From Oscillospiraceae bacterium (GTDB lineage Bacteria > Bacillota > Clostridia > Oscillospirales > Oscillospiraceae), in the NCBI GenBank assembly GCA_021768185.1, contig JAETNP010000011.1, positions 124,001 to 188,000 on the forward strand: a DNA stretch of 64,000 nt, in the 5' to 3' direction. Below are positions 43,201 through 51,371 of this stretch, one piece after another. Positions within the stretch are counted from its first letter, which is position 1. Every line of letters starts with the position of its first letter. The notes beneath the pieces were generated by a model. The model was given only the letters and a program-made list of their open reading frames with translations, was not told the DNA's origin and made no database searches. The translations under genes were made by a program, and so were the position numbers.

Positions 43201-43292
43201 ACCACCCAGGCGATCTGTCCGATAAGCCCGAAGCTCAGCAGCGCCGCCCAGACCCGTGCGCCCAGAGGGTGCTTTTCCTTCTTCTGTCCCAT
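40242..43292 (-). CDS. MFS transporter fused to a glycoside hydrolase family 2 enzyme
   Basis: A single 1016-residue open frame. Residues about 1-440 form an MFS sugar transporter with twelve hydrophobic segments (loop motif GALSDKLGVRKP). Residues about 460-1016 are a GH2 enzyme: sugar-binding domain (YLNLNGRWQYAIRNG, DTLWYRRTFTLPEGF, FVNGKPAGSHEGGYLPF), Ig-like domain, and TIM barrel with acid/base Glu 863 (WVPFNEGWGQFD) and nucleophile Glu 924 (LSEFGG). GH2 covers beta-galactosidase, glucuronidase and mannosidase; the substrate is not decided. With an even TM count the hydrolase would face the cytoplasm. ATG 43292 has GGGAGG 8 nt upstream; in-frame codons beyond it are promoter sequence. 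No stop or frameshift separates the halves. Confidence 0.88.
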   Translation of the reverse strand: MGQKKEKHPLGARVWAALLSFGLIGQIAWVVENMYFNVFLYNTITGDAGMIAAMVAASAVVATVTTLAVGALSDKLGVRKPIIVTGYLLWGLSVMAFALVRVSGLERLLGPARAVQGAAVLVIILDCVMTFFGSSANDAAFNAWVTDVTDDGNRGRVEAVLAIMPLVAMLVVFGALDGLTAQGKWGIFFLIVGDLTMLGGGLGHLLIQEPENLRRAEGNYLGNIFYGLRPGVVWANPSLYLALLALAVYAASQQVYMPYLIIYIQRFLGVDNYAVILGVVLTAASVISVAFGRVIDRRGKLHVAVPAAVTAFVGLIAMFFVRGMVPVILAGTVMLGASMVLSACLQGLIRDHTPAHKAGQFQGIRILFQVLLPMVTGPYIGAAVIRHGGETYEDLGVVKEVPTPEIFIAAALVLLLIAIPLALLRRKEPSKALRSLRPMLTVWGENLDREHPLPEYPRPQLRRDSYLNLNGRWQYAIRNGKDKEPAAYDGEIIVPFSPESFLSGVMKKVMPEDTLWYRRTFTLPEGFRKDRVLLHFGAVDQSCQVFVNGKPAGSHEGGYLPFTCDITEALAEGENTLVAAVTDATSRSRHAYGKQSFHPGGIWYTPQSGIWQTVWLESVPENYVEKLVITPDYDRRRVRFVIHARDPEGANVVVRRDGVVIAEDWYDASREYEEFPITDENFRPWTPENPFLYDVTVTLNSGDKVESYFGMRKFGVTTVNDKKVLALNDRPIFMSGVLDQGYWSDGLYTPASDEAMVYDIQKMKECGFNMLRKHIKVEPLRWYYHCDRLGMLVWQDLVSGGSRLDPLVIQVAPFLGIHLNDGKYARFGREEEASREQFVRDLHDTADLLQNVVSLAVWVPFNEGWGQFDSLQAAQLLWDRDPARLVDHASGWHDQGGGDFKSRHVYFKPVRLKHDKNRILALSEFGGYSLPVAGHTAGDKPFGYRMYQSAGEYMDALAQLYEKEIIPCLEKQSLSAAVYTQVSDVEDEVNGILTFDRKSCKVDILRMQKINGRLRF

Positions 43293-43441
43293 TGACGCAG
43301 CCTCCCGTCCTTCAAAAGTACCGCCGCAGTCAGCCGAAAAAGCCATCCGCTGTCCGCATGGGGCGGACGGCGGGGAGCAAACGCGGCGGCAGGCCGCCCG
43401 ACCGCGCGGCAGAACCGCCTCAGATGGGCAAACCACAATAT

Positions 43442-43475
43442 GTTGTATTATACAACCCCCGCCAATATCCCGCAA
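43442..43475 (-). promoter_or_regulatory. Promoter with palindromic operator for the MFS-GH2 gene
   Basis: Minus strand TTGCGG (43475-43470), 17-bp spacer, TATAAT (43452-43447). The -10 box is inside a 15-bp palindrome GTTGTATTATACAAC (43442-43456), a likely repressor site (GntR-like TTGTAT/ATACAA half-sites). The leader between 43293 and 43440 shows no gene. Confidence 0.65.
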
Positions 43476-43702
43476 GTAGTGTTTGGCAGAAAAAACAAAA
43501 AACGAAAAATTTTTGATTCTCGACAAATTCCGGCAAACTTCATCACACCGATTCGCTATACTATGCGACAGAGAGCGACAGCCGCCGCCCCGATTCTCCA
43601 GCGTCTGCCTCCTTTCGCCGGGCGGCGCTGTCCCTCTTCCTACATTAAAATCCGCCTGCTGAACGGCGGGACTATTTATCCATATGGAGGAGCTGCTTAA
43701 TT

Positions 43703-43873
43703 ATGGACTATCAAAAAGAGTATGCAAGCCTTGTAGGTCAGATTGACCGGGCCATCTCCATCCTGGAGCACTACGCGCCCGGCGATCCCATCGTCCAAAA
43801 GGCGGGGGATCTGCTTCTCTCCGCCCTCTGGGAAGCGGAGGAGCACTATTTGCAGGATAGTTTCGCTCAATGA
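43703..43873 (+). CDS. Small hypothetical protein (56 aa)
   Basis: MDYQKEYASLVGQIDRAISI then LEHYAPGDPIVQKAG and EAEEHYLQDSFAQ: an amphipathic helical protein. GGAGGAG lies about 11 nt upstream and a strong hairpin follows the stop. No family recognised. The upstream region 43503-43702 contains a TATACT at 43557-43562 that could be its -10 box, without a convincing -35. Confidence 0.55.
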   Translation: MDYQKEYASLVGQIDRAISILEHYAPGDPIVQKAGDLLLSALWEAEEHYLQDSFAQ

Positions 43874-43878
43874 AACGG

Positions 43879-43905
43879 GGAGGGGACCGCGATGCGGTCC
43901 CCTCC
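43879..43905 (+). terminator. Strong hairpin after the 56-aa gene
   Basis: GGAGGGGACCGC (43879-43890) pairs perfectly with GCGGTCCCCTCC (43894-43905). No T tract follows, so termination is not certain. Confidence 0.5.
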
Positions 43906-43934
43906 AACTGTCACCGGAGCAGCCATAAACCGTC

Positions 43935-43963
43935 TTCCCATTTCCGATGATTTGTGCTATACT
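43935..43963 (+). promoter_or_regulatory. Promoter of deoD
   Basis: TTCCCA (43935-43940), 17-bp spacer, TATACT (43958-43963) with TG two bases before the -10. Confidence 0.55.
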
Positions 43964-44008
43964 GAAGTTATCAAACGCGCCAAATCAACACAAGAAAGGA
44001 AGAACGAT

Positions 44009-44725
44009 ATGCCTACTCCTCACAATTCCGCCAAGCCCGGCGATTTCGCCAAGACCGTCCTCATGCCCGGCGACCCCCTGCGGGCCAAATTTATTGCCGA
44101 CACCTTCCTGGAAAACGCCAAGCTGGTCAACAACGTCCGGGGCATCCACGGCTACACCGGCACCTACAAGGACGTGCCCGTCTCCGTCATGGCCTCCGGC
44201 ATGGGGATGCCCTCCATCGGCATCTACTCCTATGAGCTGTTCAGCCAGTACGACGTGGACAATATCATCCGCATCGGATCCGCCGGGGCCATCAGCGCCA
44301 AGCTGAAGCTCCGGGACGTGGTCGCTGCCCAGGGGGCCTGCACCAACTCCAATTTCGCCCACCAGTACGGCCTGCCCGGCGCTTTCGCGCCCATTGCCGA
44401 CTACACCCTGCTGGAGACCGCCGTGGCCGTGGCCCGGGAGATCGGCGTGGAGATGCCCGTGGGGAACGTCCTCAGCTCCGACACCTTCTATGACGCTTCC
44501 GGTTCCACCATGAAGTGGGCGGAGATGGGCGTGCTGGCGGTGGAGATGGAGGCTGCCGCCCTCTACATGAACGCCGCCAAGCTGGGCAAGCGGGGCCTGG
44601 CCATCTGCTCCATCTCCGACAGCATCGTCACCGGCGAGGAGCTGGACGCCGCCCAGCGGCAGACCACCTTCACCACCATGATGAAGATCGCCCTGGAGAC
44701 CGCCGTAAAAATGGCGGAGAAGTAA
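44009..44725 (+). CDS. deoD: Purine-nucleoside phosphorylase, DeoD type
   Basis: A 238-residue hexameric-type (NP-I) nucleoside phosphorylase that splits purine (deoxy)nucleosides with phosphate. Conserved: VLMPGDPLRAKFIADTFLEN (phosphate-binding GDP), GMGMPSIGIYSYEL, RIGSAGAI, VEMEAAALYMNAAK (ribose-binding ME) and ICSISDSIVTGEE with the catalytic Asp. AAGGAAG precedes the ATG at 44009. Normal length. The MBL gene follows after 18 bp. Confidence 0.96.
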   Translation: MPTPHNSAKPGDFAKTVLMPGDPLRAKFIADTFLENAKLVNNVRGIHGYTGTYKDVPVSVMASGMGMPSIGIYSYELFSQYDVDNIIRIGSAGAISAKLKLRDVVAAQGACTNSNFAHQYGLPGAFAPIADYTLLETAVAVAREIGVEMPVGNVLSSDTFYDASGSTMKWAEMGVLAVEMEAAALYMNAAKLGKRGLAICSISDSIVTGEELDAAQRQTTFTTMMKIALETAVKMAEK

Positions 44726-44743
44726 GCGGAGGAGGACGTGAAC

Positions 44744-45355
44744 ATGAACATCACCTGGCTGGGCCATTCCTGCTTTATTCTGGAAGCCGAGGGCTTCCGT
44801 GCCCTGCTGGACCCCTACAGCGAGGTACCGGGCCTGCCCGACATCGAGACGGAGGCGGACGCCGTCTACTGCAGCCACGACCACTTCGACCACGCCTATA
44901 CCGAGAAGGTCCGCCTGACCTCCGGCAAGCCGAACCCCTTCTCCGTCACGGAAGTCCGGACCTTCCACGACGACAAGGGCGGTTCGCTGCGGGGGACCAA
45001 CGTCATCCGCAAATTCACCGCCGGCGGCGTCTCCGTGGCCCACTTCGGGGACCTGGGCCATCCGCTGAGCCCGGAGCAGCTGAAAGAGCTGGGCTCCTGC
45101 GACGCGATCCTGATCCCGGTGGGAGGCTTCTACACCATCGACGCCGGCACGGCCAAAGCCGTGGCGGACGCCGTGGGCGCGCCGGTGGTGGTTCCCATGC
45201 ACTACCGGAACGGCCCGGTGGGCTTCGATGTACTGAGCACCCTGGAGGATTTTACCGGCCTGTATCCGGCGGAGCGGGTGAAGCGGTACGGCGGCACCCT
45301 GACCGTGGAAAAGGGCATGGCGCCTCAGGTCGCTGTAATGACCATCGTGAAATAA
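44744..45355 (+). CDS. UlaG-like MBL-fold metal-dependent hydrolase
   Basis: A 203-residue beta-lactamase-like hydrolase of the UlaG/RomA-like group: ITWLGHSCFILE at the N-terminus, CSHDHFDHAYTE (HxHxDH-type), VAHFGDLGH and VVPMHYRNGP. The substrate is unknown. ATG at 44744 is 8 nt after GGAGGAGG; a GTG two codons upstream is less well placed. Likely co-transcribed with deoD and ended by the terminator at 45373. Confidence 0.88.
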   Translation: MNITWLGHSCFILEAEGFRALLDPYSEVPGLPDIETEADAVYCSHDHFDHAYTEKVRLTSGKPNPFSVTEVRTFHDDKGGSLRGTNVIRKFTAGGVSVAHFGDLGHPLSPEQLKELGSCDAILIPVGGFYTIDAGTAKAVADAVGAPVVVPMHYRNGPVGFDVLSTLEDFTGLYPAERVKRYGGTLTVEKGMAPQVAVMTIVK

Positions 45356-45372
45356 CTACCCAAGCGGCAGTC

Positions 45373-45409
45373 AAACAGGGGACCGGCAGCAGGCCGGCCC
45401 CCTGTTTTC
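45373..45409 (+). terminator. Rho-independent terminator of deoD-MBL
   Basis: AAACAGGGG-A-CCGGC pairs with GCCGG-C-CCCCTGTTT; the upper arm supplies the T run. Confidence 0.8.
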
Positions 45410-45452
45410 GACTACTTTCCGTATTTTTTGCCATTATTTTAACTTGACAAAA

Positions 45453-46274
45453 TCAAACGGATGGCAGCTCGTTGAGGGATTTAAAGGTATATCCCATGGC
45501 TTCCCACTTGGTCAGCAGTTCGTCCAGTATTTCCGCGTTGGTCCGGGAGGTGGAGTGCAGGAGCACGATGGCCCCGTCGTGTATTCTGGGCAGGAGCTTG
45601 GAATAGGCCTGTTCCGGCGAGGGCTGCTTGTCGGTGTTCCAGTCCACATAGGCCAGGCTCCAGAAGATGGTTTTATACCCCAGCTCCTGGGCCTGCTTCA
45701 GGTTTTCCTCGCTGTATTTTCCCTGGGGCGGGCGGTAAAAACGGGAGAGGGGCTTGCCGGTGGTCTGCTGGTAGAGCTCCGCCAGGCTGTCCAGCTCTTT
45801 CTGGAAGGCCTCCTTCTGGGAGATACTGGACATATCCGGATGGTGGAAGGTGTGGTTGCCCACCACATGGCCTTCGGCGGCCATGCGCCGCACGATGTCC
45901 GGGGCGGATTCGATCATATGGCCCACCACGAAGAAGGCGGCGGGAGCGTTATGTTTTTTCAGGGCGTCCAGGATCTGCTCGGTGTTTCCGTTTTCATAGC
46001 CGCAGTCAAAGGTCAGATAGATTACTTTTTGGGAAGTATCGCCCAGATAATACGCGTCGTATTTTGCCAGATCCGCGGTTGAGGCGTTGCCGGTGGGGGC
46101 TTGTCCCTCGGTGGAGAAGGAGAGGCCCCAGTCGCCGGAGACGGGGAGGGCGGCGGAGGCGGCGGCGGGGACCGTCTCCCCGCCGTTCCAGAGGGCGAGG
46201 GCCGCCGCGGCGGCCAGCACGGCGGCAGTCAGGATACTGAAAATCAGAAGGGATTTCTTATTGGCAGAAGACAT
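45453..46274 (-). CDS. pdaA: Polysaccharide deacetylase, PdaA type
   Basis: A 273-residue exported NodB-domain deacetylase. An N-terminal anchor/signal helix (about 8-28) precedes the catalytic domain with YLTFDCGYENGNTEQILDAL (catalytic Asp), GNHTFHHPDMSS (metal His pair), RFYRPPQGKYSEENL and IVLLHSTSRTN. PdaA removes acetyl from N-acetylmuramic acid for muramic-delta-lactam in spore cortex, needed for germination. CAAGGAG precedes the ATG. The gap to the next gene (46275-47004) holds a promoter and repeat copy E. Confidence 0.88.
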   Translation of the reverse strand: MSSANKKSLLIFSILTAAVLAAAAALALWNGGETVPAAASAALPVSGDWGLSFSTEGQAPTGNASTADLAKYDAYYLGDTSQKVIYLTFDCGYENGNTEQILDALKKHNAPAAFFVVGHMIESAPDIVRRMAAEGHVVGNHTFHHPDMSSISQKEAFQKELDSLAELYQQTTGKPLSRFYRPPQGKYSEENLKQAQELGYKTIFWSLAYVDWNTDKQPSPEQAYSKLLPRIHDGAIVLLHSTSRTNAEILDELLTKWEAMGYTFKSLNELPSV

Positions 46275-46334
46275 GTTCTTTTCTCCTTGTTGGTTTTTGC
46301 TAGTTTATCCCGAAGGGGAATTTCTATTCTTCTG

Positions 46335-46363
46335 TTGACGGGAGGGGGAAATCACCGTATAAT
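46335..46363 (+). promoter_or_regulatory. Consensus promoter reading into repeat copy E
   Basis: TTGACG (46335-46340), 17-bp spacer, TATAAT (46358-46363). Any transcript toward the MoxR gene would carry about 640 nt of leader, nearly all of it the repeat element. Confidence 0.7.
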
Positions 46364-46368
46364 CGTAG

Positions 46369-46985
46369 GCGGGCGGCCGGGCGGCCGGCAGGCCGCCGGA
46401 CCGGTCGTTTAGACGCCGTAGGCGGCTAAATGACGGTCCCATGGGCAGTTTCGATTAGAGCCAATTCTATTTGCAGCCCCGGGAGCTATCCGCCCCCGGA
46501 CTCCGGACCTACTTTTTGTATGAACAAAAAGTAGGCAAAAAATCACTTAAACCTGGCGGTTTAAGAATCCCTCATGTTTTGATTAGTTTTGCGCCCAAGG
46601 CACAGTCTGTTTTGTCTAAATTGACTGCCGTCCGCTTCGTTCCCCTTCTGCGTCTATTTTAGCGTGCTAGTCGGTAGCCCCTACCGTCTGGCGGGGCGAA
46701 CTCCCCGGGGTGCGTGACGCTGGTCTGACCCGTTTTGCCAGAGGTCCTGGCGATGGACGAGCACTTGTTATAGAAGCGGCGCCGCAGCGAAATCTACCGT
46801 AAGAATCCGTGGGTAGCCGCAGAAGGCCGGCGGGTTCTGATGCGAGGCAACTAGAGAGTGGAGAACCAGGTTGTGCAAATAAATTCCCCCGTAATGAAGG
46901 AAGATTCTTAAGGAACGCAGTTCCTTAAGCGATCTTTTGCTACTTTTCGCTCGCGCGAAAAGTAGACCCCCGCCGGGGACCCCGG
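46369..46985 (+). repeat. Intergenic hairpin-rich repeat element, copy E
   Basis: GC-rich outer palindromes (46372-46440), CCCGGGAGCTATCCGCCCCCGG, TACTTTTTGT-ATGA-ACAAAAAGTA (46511-46534), CTTAAACC/GGTTTAAG (46546-46565), core GGCGGGGCGAACTCCCCGG (near 46700), GCCAG-AGGTC-CTGGC (46738-46752), GCGGCGCCGC (near 46777), CTTAAGGAAC/GTTCCTTAAG (46907-46930) and TACTTTTCGC-TCGC-GCGAAAAGTA (46941-46964). Orientation +. Its right outer arm is degraded. Confidence 0.85.
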
Positions 46986-47004
46986 CAAGAAGAAAGGATC
47001 TGCT

Positions 47005-47940
47005 ATGAACGAAAGAAATCTAGCCTCTCAAGTAGTCACGGAGGTAAAAAAAGCCATTGTAGGAAAGGACCCCGTCCTGGTGAAGGTCCTGGCCGCCATC
47101 CTGGCCCGGGGCCATATCCTCCTGGAGGATATCCCCGGCGTGGGAAAAACCACCCTCGCCCTGGCCTTCGCCAAGGCGTTGAACCTCCAATTCTCCCGGG
47201 TGCAGTTCACCCCCGACGTGATGCCCTCCGACATTACCGGTTTCTCTATTTATAATAAGGAGACCGGGAAAATGACCTACCAGCCCGGGGCCGTGATGTG
47301 CAACCTTTTCCTGGCCGACGAGCTCAACCGGGCTACCAGCCGCACCCAGTCCGCCCTGCTGGAGGCCATGGAGGAGGGTCAGGTCACCGTGGACGGCGTC
47401 AGCCGCCCGGTGCCCCAGCCCTTTATGGTCATCGCCACCCAGAACCCCGTGGGGGCCTCCGGCACCCAGAAGCTGCCGGACAGCCAATTGGACCGCTTCC
47501 TCCTGCGCCTGAGCATGGGCTACCCCTCCCCGGCGGAGGAACTGGAGCTGCTGCGCCGCCGCCAGTACAGCCACAGCATGGACGGCGTGGCCCAGGTGGT
47601 GGACAGGGAGTCCCTGGAGCAGATGCGCCAGGCCGCCGGAAGCGTCCACGTCAGCGAGGAGATCATGAAGTACATCATTTCCCTGGTGGGGGCCACCCGG
47701 AAGCACCCCCAGCTCATCCAGGGGGCCAGCCCCCGGGCCACCCTGGCCGTCACTGCGGTCAGCCGCGCGGTGGCCTTCCTGAGGGGCCGGGACTATGTGG
47801 TGCCGGAGGACGTGCAGACCATCTGGGTGGACGCCGTGGCCCACCGCCTGCTGATGGTCCCCGGCGCGGAGCGCACCACCACCTCCCAGGAGATCGCCCG
47901 CACCGCCCTGCGGAGCGTCGAGCCGCCCAAGGTCCGGTAG
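47005..47940 (+). CDS. MoxR-family AAA+ ATPase
   Basis: A 311-residue MoxR ATPase: Walker A LLEDIPGVGKTTLALAFA, QFTPDVMPSDITGFSIYN, Walker B NLFLADELNRATSRTQSALL and sensor ATQNPVGASGTQKLP. MoxR proteins act as chaperones maturing partner complexes. It is first in the MoxR-DUF58-transglutaminase cluster seen in many bacteria. GAAAGGATCTGCT precedes the ATG. Confidence 0.93.
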   Translation: MNERNLASQVVTEVKKAIVGKDPVLVKVLAAILARGHILLEDIPGVGKTTLALAFAKALNLQFSRVQFTPDVMPSDITGFSIYNKETGKMTYQPGAVMCNLFLADELNRATSRTQSALLEAMEEGQVTVDGVSRPVPQPFMVIATQNPVGASGTQKLPDSQLDRFLLRLSMGYPSPAEELELLRRRQYSHSMDGVAQVVDRESLEQMRQAAGSVHVSEEIMKYIISLVGATRKHPQLIQGASPRATLAVTAVSRAVAFLRGRDYVVPEDVQTIWVDAVAHRLLMVPGAERTTTSQEIARTALRSVEPPKVR

Positions 47941-47944
47941 CGCC

Positions 47945-48946
47945 ATGCTGAGACGGCGGATCGTATACGCCCTGGCCCTGGTGCTGGCCTTTCTGGGCCA
48001 GATCCTGGACGTGGGGTACATCTTCCATTTCATCTTTTTTGCCGTACTGGCCCTGCCCCTTCTGGGACTGGCCGTCAGCCTGCCCGCCATGCTGGGGTGC
48101 CGGGCCGAGCTGGGGGTCTCCGTACCCCGGATCTGCCGGGGGGAGGACGCCTCCTGGTCCCTGCGCCTGACCAACCGCTTCCGGCTGCCGGTGGCACGGG
48201 CCTCCTGCCGCCTGTGTCTCACCAACCGCCTTACCGGACAGGTCCACCGGGTAAAAGTCGTCCTCCGGGGGGCGGCCGCCGAGGAGGAACGGCGCTGGAC
48301 GATGGAGACGGACCACTGCGGCATGATGGACTTCCAGACGGAGAGCCTGTGGGTGTGCGACTGCCTGGGCCTGTTCGCTCTGCCGGTGCGCCTGCCGGGA
48401 CCGGCGACCCTGGCGGTGGCCCCCCTGCCGGAGCATCCGGGCCCTATAGAGCTGCCCGATGGCGTCGGCGCGCCCGTCCCCCAGCCCAAGGGGAAGGCGG
48501 TATTCGGCGAAACCTACGAGCTGCGCCCCTACCGGGAGGGGGACAGCCTGCGGATGATCCACTGGAAAATGACCGCCAAGCGGGACGAGCTGGTGACCCG
48601 GGAGCCCCCGGAGGACACCCGGCCCCTGCCGGTGCTGACCTTCAATCATTTCGGCCTCCTGGCCGAGGTGGACCGCACCCTGGACCGCCTGGAGGGGACC
48701 AGCATGGCCCTGCTGGAACAGGATCGCCCCCACGAAGTCCGCTGGCTTCATCCGGAGACCGGCGCACTGCGCGTCTTCCGCATCGGGGGCGAACGGGACT
48801 GGACGGCCTGTCTGTCCGCGATATTGTCCGACCCCGCCCCTATGCGGGGCCGCTCCATCCTGGAGCAGGCCCTGACCCGGGAGGGAGGCGGGGCCGTCTA
48901 TCAGATGCACATCACCGGGAAGGAGGTTCCTCATGGGGAAGCTTGA
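47945..48946 (+). CDS. DUF58 domain-containing protein
   Basis: A 333-residue protein with one or two N-terminal membrane segments (about 3-42) and a cytoplasmic DUF58 region marked by LRPYREGDSLRMIHWKMTAK. DUF58 proteins are von-Willebrand-like partners of MoxR, of unknown exact role, often linked to cell-envelope stress. It starts 4 bp after the MoxR stop and its end overlaps the next gene by 14 bp. Confidence 0.9.
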   Translation: MLRRRIVYALALVLAFLGQILDVGYIFHFIFFAVLALPLLGLAVSLPAMLGCRAELGVSVPRICRGEDASWSLRLTNRFRLPVARASCRLCLTNRLTGQVHRVKVVLRGAAAEEERRWTMETDHCGMMDFQTESLWVCDCLGLFALPVRLPGPATLAVAPLPEHPGPIELPDGVGAPVPQPKGKAVFGETYELRPYREGDSLRMIHWKMTAKRDELVTREPPEDTRPLPVLTFNHFGLLAEVDRTLDRLEGTSMALLEQDRPHEVRWLHPETGALRVFRIGGERDWTACLSAILSDPAPMRGRSILEQALTREGGGAVYQMHITGKEVPHGEA

Positions 48947-51350
48947 CAACGAGCACATCGAGGGGCAGCTCCTCCTGCTGCTGGGCGATACGCTTATCAC
49001 CCTGCTGCTGACGCTGGGCGGGGCCCTTGCCTGGCTGTCCGTCTATGTCCTGCCCCACAATTCCCGGCTGGACCTGGGGGCGGTGATCGTCTGCTGCGGG
49101 TTGGCCTCGGCGGCCTCGGCGGCGCTGCTGGCCTGGCGGCGGGCCGTCTGGACGGCTTCGGCCTTGCTGGCGGTGTGCGGTTTCACCTGCTGGCGGCTGT
49201 GGGATCTGGTGGTGGAAAACTGGGTCCTTACCGCCCGGGGACCCCGGCTGTGGGACCTCATCGACAAACATCCGGCGGCGCTGTACCTGCTGTGCGTTAT
49301 GCTGGCGCTGGTGATGGGCCTGATCGCGGTGCGGACCCGGCGGTGGTATCTGGCGGCCATGCTGAGCGTGGCGCTGGTGCTGCCCGCCATTCTGGAGGGG
49401 ACGCTGCCCATGTGGGGGGCCATGCTGGCCTCCTTCTCCGCCTGGGGGGCCATGCTGCTCACCGCCTTCTTCTCCCGGAAGGACCCGGAGGGCCTGGGCC
49501 GCGCCCAGCTGCTGAGCCTCACGGGCATGTGGGCGATGATCCTCCTGCTGGTAATGGCCCTGCCCATGGAGGGCTACACCCGGCCCCAGTGGGCCACTGA
49601 CGCCCGGGTGAGCTTCATCCGGGGTGTGACCGCCCGGATGGAGCGTTTTATGGATACGAAGGCGCTGGAGACGGGCCTTTTTGCGGACCTGGGGCTGGAT
49701 CTCAGCATCCCCAGCGAGGGCGGGAGCGTCGCGGTCTCCGGCCCTGCCGGAACGGGGATCGGCTCCTCCGATTCCGTCGGGACCGGCGCAAGGCAGCGGG
49801 AGGACCTGCTGGCGGCGGGCCCCCGGCGCTATGCGGGCCGCAGGGTGATGCGCGTGTCCTCCGACCAGGGCAGCGGAGGACAGATCTACCTCCGGGGCGG
49901 TTCCCTGGGCATCTACACAGGCGACGCCTGGGAGGCACTGGAGACGAATACGAGGGCCGACCCCTCCCGATATCCCGCCCTGACGGTGTCGGGCGGCGGG
50001 CTCTATACCATCTCTATTCAGGACAGCGCTTTCCAGGGGACGTACTATTACCCCTACCACCTCACGGACGGCTGGGGAACGGCGGACGAGGCCGGGCGGC
50101 TCGCCATGCCCGGCGACGAGGAGGCGGACTTCGGCCGGGCCCTCCTCACGGAGCGCTATACGGTAGGCTATGCCCCCGGCACGCCGGAGGACGGATTTAC
50201 GCCCCTGACCGGCAGGCTGGCGGCGGAGGAGCTGCGCTACCGGCAGGAGGTCGTGCCGGAGTATCTGGACATCCCCGCCGCCGTCCGGGACGCGCTGGAC
50301 ATTTATCTGAGCAGTGAAAGATGGCAGATGGTGATCGACAGTCTTGAAGCGAAACTGGAGACCGCCGGAGAGGAGGTGCGGGCGGAACTGGAGGAAAGTC
50401 TTCGGCAGCTGCGCGGGATGGCCTCCGCCGGTTCCACGCTGGAGGACTTCGGAGGTATGGCGGAACTGACGGATGACATGCCGCCTCTGGAGCGATTCCG
50501 GGCGGTGATGACCGCCGCCTCCCGCACGGCGGAGCTGCTGGAGACGCTGGCGTCCTATGACATCAGCACCTCCGCTATGGAGCGGGGTGAGGATTTTGTG
50601 ACCCACTTCCTGGAGGAGGGGCGGGGCTACTGCGTCCATTTTGCCACCGCCGGGGCGCTGCTGCTGCGGATGCAGGGCATCCCCACCCGGTACGTATCCG
50701 GCTACACGGTCTGGCTGGACGGCCAGGGCCGGGGCGAGGTCATGGACAGCGACGCCCACGCCTGGGTGGAGGTCTATGTGGACGGCTGCGGCTGGTATCC
50801 CGTGGAGATGACCCCCGGCTATTCCGGCGGCGGAGGGGACGTGACCCTCTCCGGGGCTCCGGAGGCCCCTGTACCGGAGGAACCCGTCCAGCCGGACCAG
50901 CCGGAGGAAGAGGAACCCGACCGGCCGGAGGAGGAGCCCGAAGAAGCGCCGCCCCTGCCCGGCGAGGATCTCCCGGAGGAGGAAGCCACGGAGGAGCCCG
51001 CCTTCGTCTTCCCCTGGCGGGCGGTGCTGAGGACCGTCCTGGCTCTGGGGGTGCTGGCGGGCGGATACGCCCTGTCCTTCCTGCCCCGGCGGCTGGAGAG
51101 GCAGGACCCGGATACCAACCGTTCCGCCATCAGCGCCTACCGCCGGTGCCGCCGGGTGGTGGACCTGGGCGGCGCGGAGGATGAACTTCTGGAGGAGCTG
51201 GGCCGCAAGGCCAAGTTCAGCCAGCACACCCTGACGGAGGAGGAGCGGGAGACCGCCTGGGCCCGCCTGGAGGCGGCGAAAGAAGCGCTCCTCGCCCGCA
51301 GGACCGGCTGGCGGAAGCTGCTGGTCCGGCTGCTGAGGCCGCTGCTGTAG
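48933..51350 (+). CDS. Membrane transglutaminase-like protein
   Basis: An 805-residue protein with five or six N-terminal membrane segments (about 10-215), an external region with a transglutaminase-like core, a Pro/Glu-rich stretch (about 640-685), a last membrane segment (about 695-712) and a C-terminal DUF4129-like tail. The Cys-His-Asp triad reads GYCVHFATAGALLLRMQGIP (Cys 567), DAHAWVEVYVDGCGWYPVEM (His 609 and following Asp/Glu). Such proteins are thought to process or crosslink envelope proteins with MoxR and DUF58. GGAGG precedes the ATG. Confidence 0.9.
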   Translation: MGKLDNEHIEGQLLLLLGDTLITLLLTLGGALAWLSVYVLPHNSRLDLGAVIVCCGLASAASAALLAWRRAVWTASALLAVCGFTCWRLWDLVVENWVLTARGPRLWDLIDKHPAALYLLCVMLALVMGLIAVRTRRWYLAAMLSVALVLPAILEGTLPMWGAMLASFSAWGAMLLTAFFSRKDPEGLGRAQLLSLTGMWAMILLLVMALPMEGYTRPQWATDARVSFIRGVTARMERFMDTKALETGLFADLGLDLSIPSEGGSVAVSGPAGTGIGSSDSVGTGARQREDLLAAGPRRYAGRRVMRVSSDQGSGGQIYLRGGSLGIYTGDAWEALETNTRADPSRYPALTVSGGGLYTISIQDSAFQGTYYYPYHLTDGWGTADEAGRLAMPGDEEADFGRALLTERYTVGYAPGTPEDGFTPLTGRLAAEELRYRQEVVPEYLDIPAAVRDALDIYLSSERWQMVIDSLEAKLETAGEEVRAELEESLRQLRGMASAGSTLEDFGGMAELTDDMPPLERFRAVMTAASRTAELLETLASYDISTSAMERGEDFVTHFLEEGRGYCVHFATAGALLLRMQGIPTRYVSGYTVWLDGQGRGEVMDSDAHAWVEVYVDGCGWYPVEMTPGYSGGGGDVTLSGAPEAPVPEEPVQPDQPEEEEPDRPEEEPEEAPPLPGEDLPEEEATEEPAFVFPWRAVLRTVLALGVLAGGYALSFLPRRLERQDPDTNRSAISAYRRCRRVVDLGGAEDELLEELGRKAKFSQHTLTEEERETAWARLEAAKEALLARRTGWRKLLVRLLRPLL

Positions 51351-51371
51351 GCGGCGGGAAAGGAGGAACCT

